Shown in pieces: positions 61,034 through 64,000 of a DNA stretch of 64,000 nt; positions within the stretch are counted from its first letter, which is position 1; every line of letters begins with the position of its first letter. Both the position numbers and the translations under genes were made by a program. This DNA is from Pseudomonas denitrificans (nom. rej.) (GTDB taxonomy: Bacteria; Pseudomonadota; Gammaproteobacteria; Pseudomonadales; Pseudomonadaceae): the NCBI RefSeq assembly GCF_008807415.1, contig NZ_CP043626.1:2666001-2730000 (forward strand). The letters run 5' to 3'. The notes beneath the pieces are model-generated. The model was given only the letters and a program-made list of their open reading frames with translations, was not told where the DNA came from and searched no databases.

Positions 61034-61378
61034 ATGCCGCTGACCCTGTTGCTGCGCTGCCACGACCTCGAGCTTACCCGCGAGCATTACCGCGACACGC
61101 TCGGCTTCACCGTGACCGACTCCGCCGAGGGCACGCTCACCGTGCAACTGGAGGACTGCCGACTGCTGTTCACCGCCCAGAACCTGTGGGGCCGCGAGGC
61201 AAGTTGCTCGGGCACGATCTACCTGCAACTCGCCGACGTCGCACGCTACTTCGCCGCCGTGAAGGACCGGGCGCAGATCGCCTGGCCGCTGCAGGGCATG
61301 CCCTACGGCTCGCAGGAATTCGGCGTGCGCGACTGCAACGGCTACCACCTGGCCTTCGCCCAGCACGCCAAAGCCTGA
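61034..61378 (+). CDS. VOC-family (glyoxalase-like) protein
   Basis: 114 residues, one VOC module: LTLLLRCHDLELTREHYRDTLGFTV, with a metal-type His early (here in RCHD) and a Glu near the end (QEFGVRDCNGYHLAF). Bleomycin-resistance/glyoxalase-like; substrate unknown. Confidence 0.8.
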   Translation: MPLTLLLRCHDLELTREHYRDTLGFTVTDSAEGTLTVQLEDCRLLFTAQNLWGREASCSGTIYLQLADVARYFAAVKDRAQIAWPLQGMPYGSQEFGVRDCNGYHLAFAQHAKA

Positions 61379-61395
61379 GCAGGCCCAGCGGATTA

Positions 61396-61410
61396 CTGCA
61401 CAGCGTGCAG
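61396..61410. promoter_or_regulatory. Palindrome upstream of the quinone oxidoreductase
   Basis: CTGCAC-AGC-GTGCAG, 83 bp before the ATG at 61493; a second TGCATCAG...TGGTGCA pair follows. Possible operator. Confidence 0.25.
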
Positions 61411-61492
61411 CTATGTCCTGCATCAGCCCTGTCTGGTGCATTACGGGCACATCCCTAGACTGGCGGGCACCATCACCAGTCAGGGGAACACC

Positions 61493-62467
61493 ATGCCCAC
61501 CCGCGTATCACTGCAAGCCTTCGGCGGCCCGGAAGTCCTCCGCTTCGAACAGTCCCCGGTGCAACAACCCGGCCCCGGCGAAGTGTGGCTGGAACAGGCC
61601 GCCATCGGCGTCAATCCACTGGACCTGAGCCAGCGCTCCGGCGCGGTGAAGGTGCCGCTGCCCTCCTCGCTCGGCCTGGAAGGCGCCGGTACCGTGGCCG
61701 CCCTCGGCGCAGGTGTGACCAACGTGCAGATCGGCGACCGCGTCGCCTACGCCACCGGGCCGCTCGGCGCCTATGCCAGCGCCCGCCTGTACCCGGCGGA
61801 GCGCCTGGTGAAGCTACCGGACTGCGTCAGCTTCGAGGACGCCGCCGCCGTGCTGTTCAAGGGCATCACCGCGCAATACCTGCTCAAGTCCACCTGGCCG
61901 GTCGGCCCCGGCTCCCGCGTCCTGATCTATGGCGCCGCCGGCGCGCTGGGGCAACTGATGGTGCCCTGGGCCAGGCACCTGGGCGCCTTCGTCATCGGTG
62001 TGGTGTCGAAGCCGCAGAGCGTCGAACGCGCCCGCGCCGCCGGCTGCAATGAAGTGCTGGTGTTCGATGCCGCGACGCTCGCCGATCAGGTCCGCGAGAT
62101 CACCGACGGGCACAAGGTCGACGTGGTCTACGACCCCATTGGCCGCGCCACTTTCGAAGCCTCGCTGGACTGCCTGCGCCCGCGCGGCCTGCTGGTGAGC
62201 TTCGGCATCGCCTCCGGCGCGCCGCCGGCCGTGGAAGTCGCCACGCTGAACGCCAAGGGCTCGCTGTTCCTCACCCGCCCCTCGCTCGCCGCGCACACCG
62301 CCTCTGCCGAGGAATACCAGCAGCGTGCAAAGGACGTCCTGCAGGCCGTCGCGGACGGTATCATCCAGCCTCGCGTGTGGCGTCGTTACCCGCTGGCGGA
62401 AGTCGCCCGGGCCCACGCCGACCTGCACGAAGGCCGCTCCGAAGGGACCCTCGTACTCACGCCATGA
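61493..62467 (+). CDS. Quinone/zinc-type MDR oxidoreductase
   Basis: 324 residues of the medium-chain dehydrogenase/reductase family, quinone-oxidoreductase type: Gly-rich NADPH loop VLIYGAAGALGQLMVPWA, early GVNPLDLSQRSG, and KLPDCVSFEDAAAVLFKGITAQYLL. No zinc-ligand Cys cluster, as in Qor. Reduces quinones or enones with NADPH. Confidence 0.87.
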   Translation: MPTRVSLQAFGGPEVLRFEQSPVQQPGPGEVWLEQAAIGVNPLDLSQRSGAVKVPLPSSLGLEGAGTVAALGAGVTNVQIGDRVAYATGPLGAYASARLYPAERLVKLPDCVSFEDAAAVLFKGITAQYLLKSTWPVGPGSRVLIYGAAGALGQLMVPWARHLGAFVIGVVSKPQSVERARAAGCNEVLVFDAATLADQVREITDGHKVDVVYDPIGRATFEASLDCLRPRGLLVSFGIASGAPPAVEVATLNAKGSLFLTRPSLAAHTASAEEYQQRAKDVLQAVADGIIQPRVWRRYPLAEVARAHADLHEGRSEGTLVLTP

Positions 62468-62515
62468 CCACCACCGCGAGAGCCGCCCTGGTGGATTCGC
62501 CGAATCAGGAGCCCT

Positions 62516-63466
62516 ATGGATCTGTTCGATAGTCGCCAGGCCGACGAACTCGCCACCCTCCTGGCGCTGGCCGAGCACGGCTCCTTCGCCGCCGCCGGCC
62601 GCGCCCTGCAACGCCACCCATCGGTGTTGTCCAAACGCCTCGGCGCGCTGGAGCAACGCCTGGGCGTGCGGCTGGTGGAGCGCACCACCCGCCAGCTGCG
62701 CTTCACCGACGAAGGCCTGCGCCTGGTGGAGTGCCTGCGCCAGGCCGCCAGCCTGATCGCCGAGGCCCAGGACCAGGCCACCCGCAGCGCGGCGCAGGTT
62801 CAGGGCCGCCTGAAACTCGCCGTGCCGGCCGCCATGGGCCGGCTCTGGCTGAGCCCGATCCTCTCGCGTTTCGTCCTCGCTCACCCGCAGGTGACGCTGG
62901 AAGTGGAGTACTCGGAGCGCTTCGTCGACCTCGTCGCCGAAGGCTTCGACGCCGCCATCCGCATCGGCGAACTGGCCGACAGCCGCCTGCTGGCCCGCCG
63001 GCTCTGCGACCTGCGGCGCATCCTCTGCGCCGCCCCCGACTACCTGGAGCGCCACGGCACCCCGCGAGCGCCGGCTGAGCTGGCCACCCACAATTGCCTG
63101 GGTTTCACCGGCCTGCACACCTGGCCGGACTGGAAGCTGGCCAACGGCAACCGGCAGCAGACCGTTCGCGTCAGCGGCAACCTGCACAGCAACGACAACG
63201 AGGCCCTGCTCTCGGCAGCGCGCCTGGGCGTGGGCATCCTCGCCGGCGGCGAATGGCTGATGAAGCACGACCTCGACGCCGGCCGCCTGGTGCGGGTGCT
63301 GCCGGGCTGGCAACTGGACGCCTCTGCCGGCATCTACTTCGTGCGCCCTTCGGCGCGCTACAGCTCGGCGACCAGCGAAGTGTTCAAGGCATGGATCGAG
63401 GTGCAGTTCGCCGACGGTGCGCCATGGGAGATCGGGCCGGACACCCAGCCCTCGCCCCCGCGATAA
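62516..63466 (+). CDS. LysR-family regulator
   Basis: 316 residues: HTH MDLFDSRQADELATLLALAEHGSFAAAGRALQRHPSVLSKRLGALEQ and effector domain with GRLKLAVPAAMGRLWLSPILSRF. Follows the quinone oxidoreductase by 48 bp on the same strand and precedes an SDR gene, so it may regulate one or both. Confidence 0.87.
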   Translation: MDLFDSRQADELATLLALAEHGSFAAAGRALQRHPSVLSKRLGALEQRLGVRLVERTTRQLRFTDEGLRLVECLRQAASLIAEAQDQATRSAAQVQGRLKLAVPAAMGRLWLSPILSRFVLAHPQVTLEVEYSERFVDLVAEGFDAAIRIGELADSRLLARRLCDLRRILCAAPDYLERHGTPRAPAELATHNCLGFTGLHTWPDWKLANGNRQQTVRVSGNLHSNDNEALLSAARLGVGILAGGEWLMKHDLDAGRLVRVLPGWQLDASAGIYFVRPSARYSSATSEVFKAWIEVQFADGAPWEIGPDTQPSPPR

Positions 63467-63579
63467 AGCTTTTCTTTGCCGGGCGCGAAGATTTAATCGG
63501 TCGCGGCCCTGCCCGCTCCTGTCGATCATGGTTCCTGCGCCGGACTCGCACCGGTTGCCCCACTCGACAGGAGATTTCC

Positions 63580-64000
63580 ATGCTCAAAGGCAAGACAGCC
63601 CTCATCACCGGCGGCAGTTCCGGCATCGGCCTCGCTACGGCCCGCCTGCTCCTCGACAACGGCGCCCGCGTCGCCATCACCGGACGCGACACCGCAAGGC
63701 TGGCCGCCGCCCGCAAGGAGCTCGGTGCCGACCTGCTTACCCTGGCCTGCGACGTGCGCTCGCGCGAGCAGTTGCAGGAGATGGCCGGCGAAGTCCGCAA
63801 TGCCTTCGGCGCCCTGGACATCTTCTTCGCCAACGCCGGCGTCGCCTACGGGACGCCGTTGGCGAGCACCACCGAAGAGCAGTACGACGGCCTGATGGAC
63901 ATCAACCTGAAGGGCCTGTTCTTCTCCGTGCAAGCCGTGGAGCCGATCCTGCGCAACGGCGGCTCGATCATCCTCAATACCCCCTGGCTCAACCAGGTGG
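63580..64000 (+). CDS. Short-chain dehydrogenase/reductase (3' truncated by window)
   Basis: 140 codons visible. Rossmann motif TGGSSGIGLATA, NAGVAYGTPL, and the segment MDINLKGLFFSVQAV of classical SDRs. The catalytic Tyr-x-x-x-Lys lies beyond the window. GACAGGAG precedes the ATG. Confidence 0.85.
   Translation, partial: MLKGKTALITGGSSGIGLATARLLLDNGARVAITGRDTARLAAARKELGADLLTLACDVRSREQLQEMAGEVRNAFGALDIFFANAGVAYGTPLASTTEEQYDGLMDINLKGLFFSVQAVEPILRNGGSIILNTPWLNQV

Overview
The window is GC-rich bacterial chromosome that reads like a Pseudomonas of the P. citronellolis / nitroreducens / knackmussii type. This is inferred from gene content (FecI-FecR-TonB receptor cassette, MoxR/VWA operon, DUF1302/DUF1329 porin-lipoprotein pair), Pseudomonas-style REP elements (CTCCTACAGGG arms), Fur- and CueR-like boxes, and Hfq/Crc-type AAnAAnAA motifs at gene starts. 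No rRNA, tRNA, insertion sequence, phage or CRISPR array was seen.

Layout. 1-4.6 kb: 3' part of a patatin phospholipase, an orphan AT-richer gene, and a membrane-fused spermidine-synthase-like protein. 4.7-13.7 kb: one tightly packed minus-strand operon (MoxR ATPase, DUF58, DUF4381, two von Willebrand A proteins, BatD-like protein, HAD phosphatase, arylsulfatase). 14-16.4 kb: AraC regulator divergent from a sterol-desaturase-family/FMN-reductase pair. 16.6-17.3 kb: a decayed acyl-CoA dehydrogenase. 17.4-20.9 kb: DUF302 gene, a three-gene nitrile hydratase/thiocyanate hydrolase-like set with a His-rich tail on the metal subunit, a CopZ-like metallochaperone behind a CueR-type promoter, and a YVTN beta-propeller. 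21.5-24.7 kb: an autotransporter with an Asp-Pro linker. 24.9-29 kb: Fur-box, FecI, FecR, TonB receptor. 29-33 kb: small metabolic and regulatory genes.

33-57.6 kb is the main accessory region and looks like a complete, regulated catabolic locus. It holds two VanA-like Rieske oxygenases with one VanB-like reductase, a Rieske ferredoxin, an FAD hydroxylase, a ring-cleavage-type VOC dioxygenase, an alpha/beta hydrolase, a fumarylacetoacetate-hydrolase-type enzyme, SDR, epimerase, cyclase, cupins, amidohydrolase and GlcG protein. Transport genes are an MFS carrier, an MMPL/RND permease, a YCF48 protein, DUF1329 and a DUF1302 porin. Two paralogous LysR regulators flank the plus-strand part. Six copies of the dyad GGYATCG-N7-CGATACC (a T-N11-A LysR box) lie in the intergenic regions of this locus, and three are embedded in a longer conserved element about 95-115 bp before start codons. 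Many of its genes also carry AAnAAnAA at the start, suggesting catabolite repression by Hfq/Crc. The substrate is unknown; the logic fits an aromatic, possibly methoxylated, compound.

57.6-64 kb: an LTA-synthase-type enzyme, a methyltransferase-like protein, a small membrane protein, a glyoxalase-like protein, a quinone oxidoreductase, a LysR regulator and the start of an SDR.

Five single-base frameshifts fall in G or C homopolymers in four otherwise intact genes, all of them apparent deletions. They are better explained by consensus sequencing error than by decay, so those four genes are probably functional.
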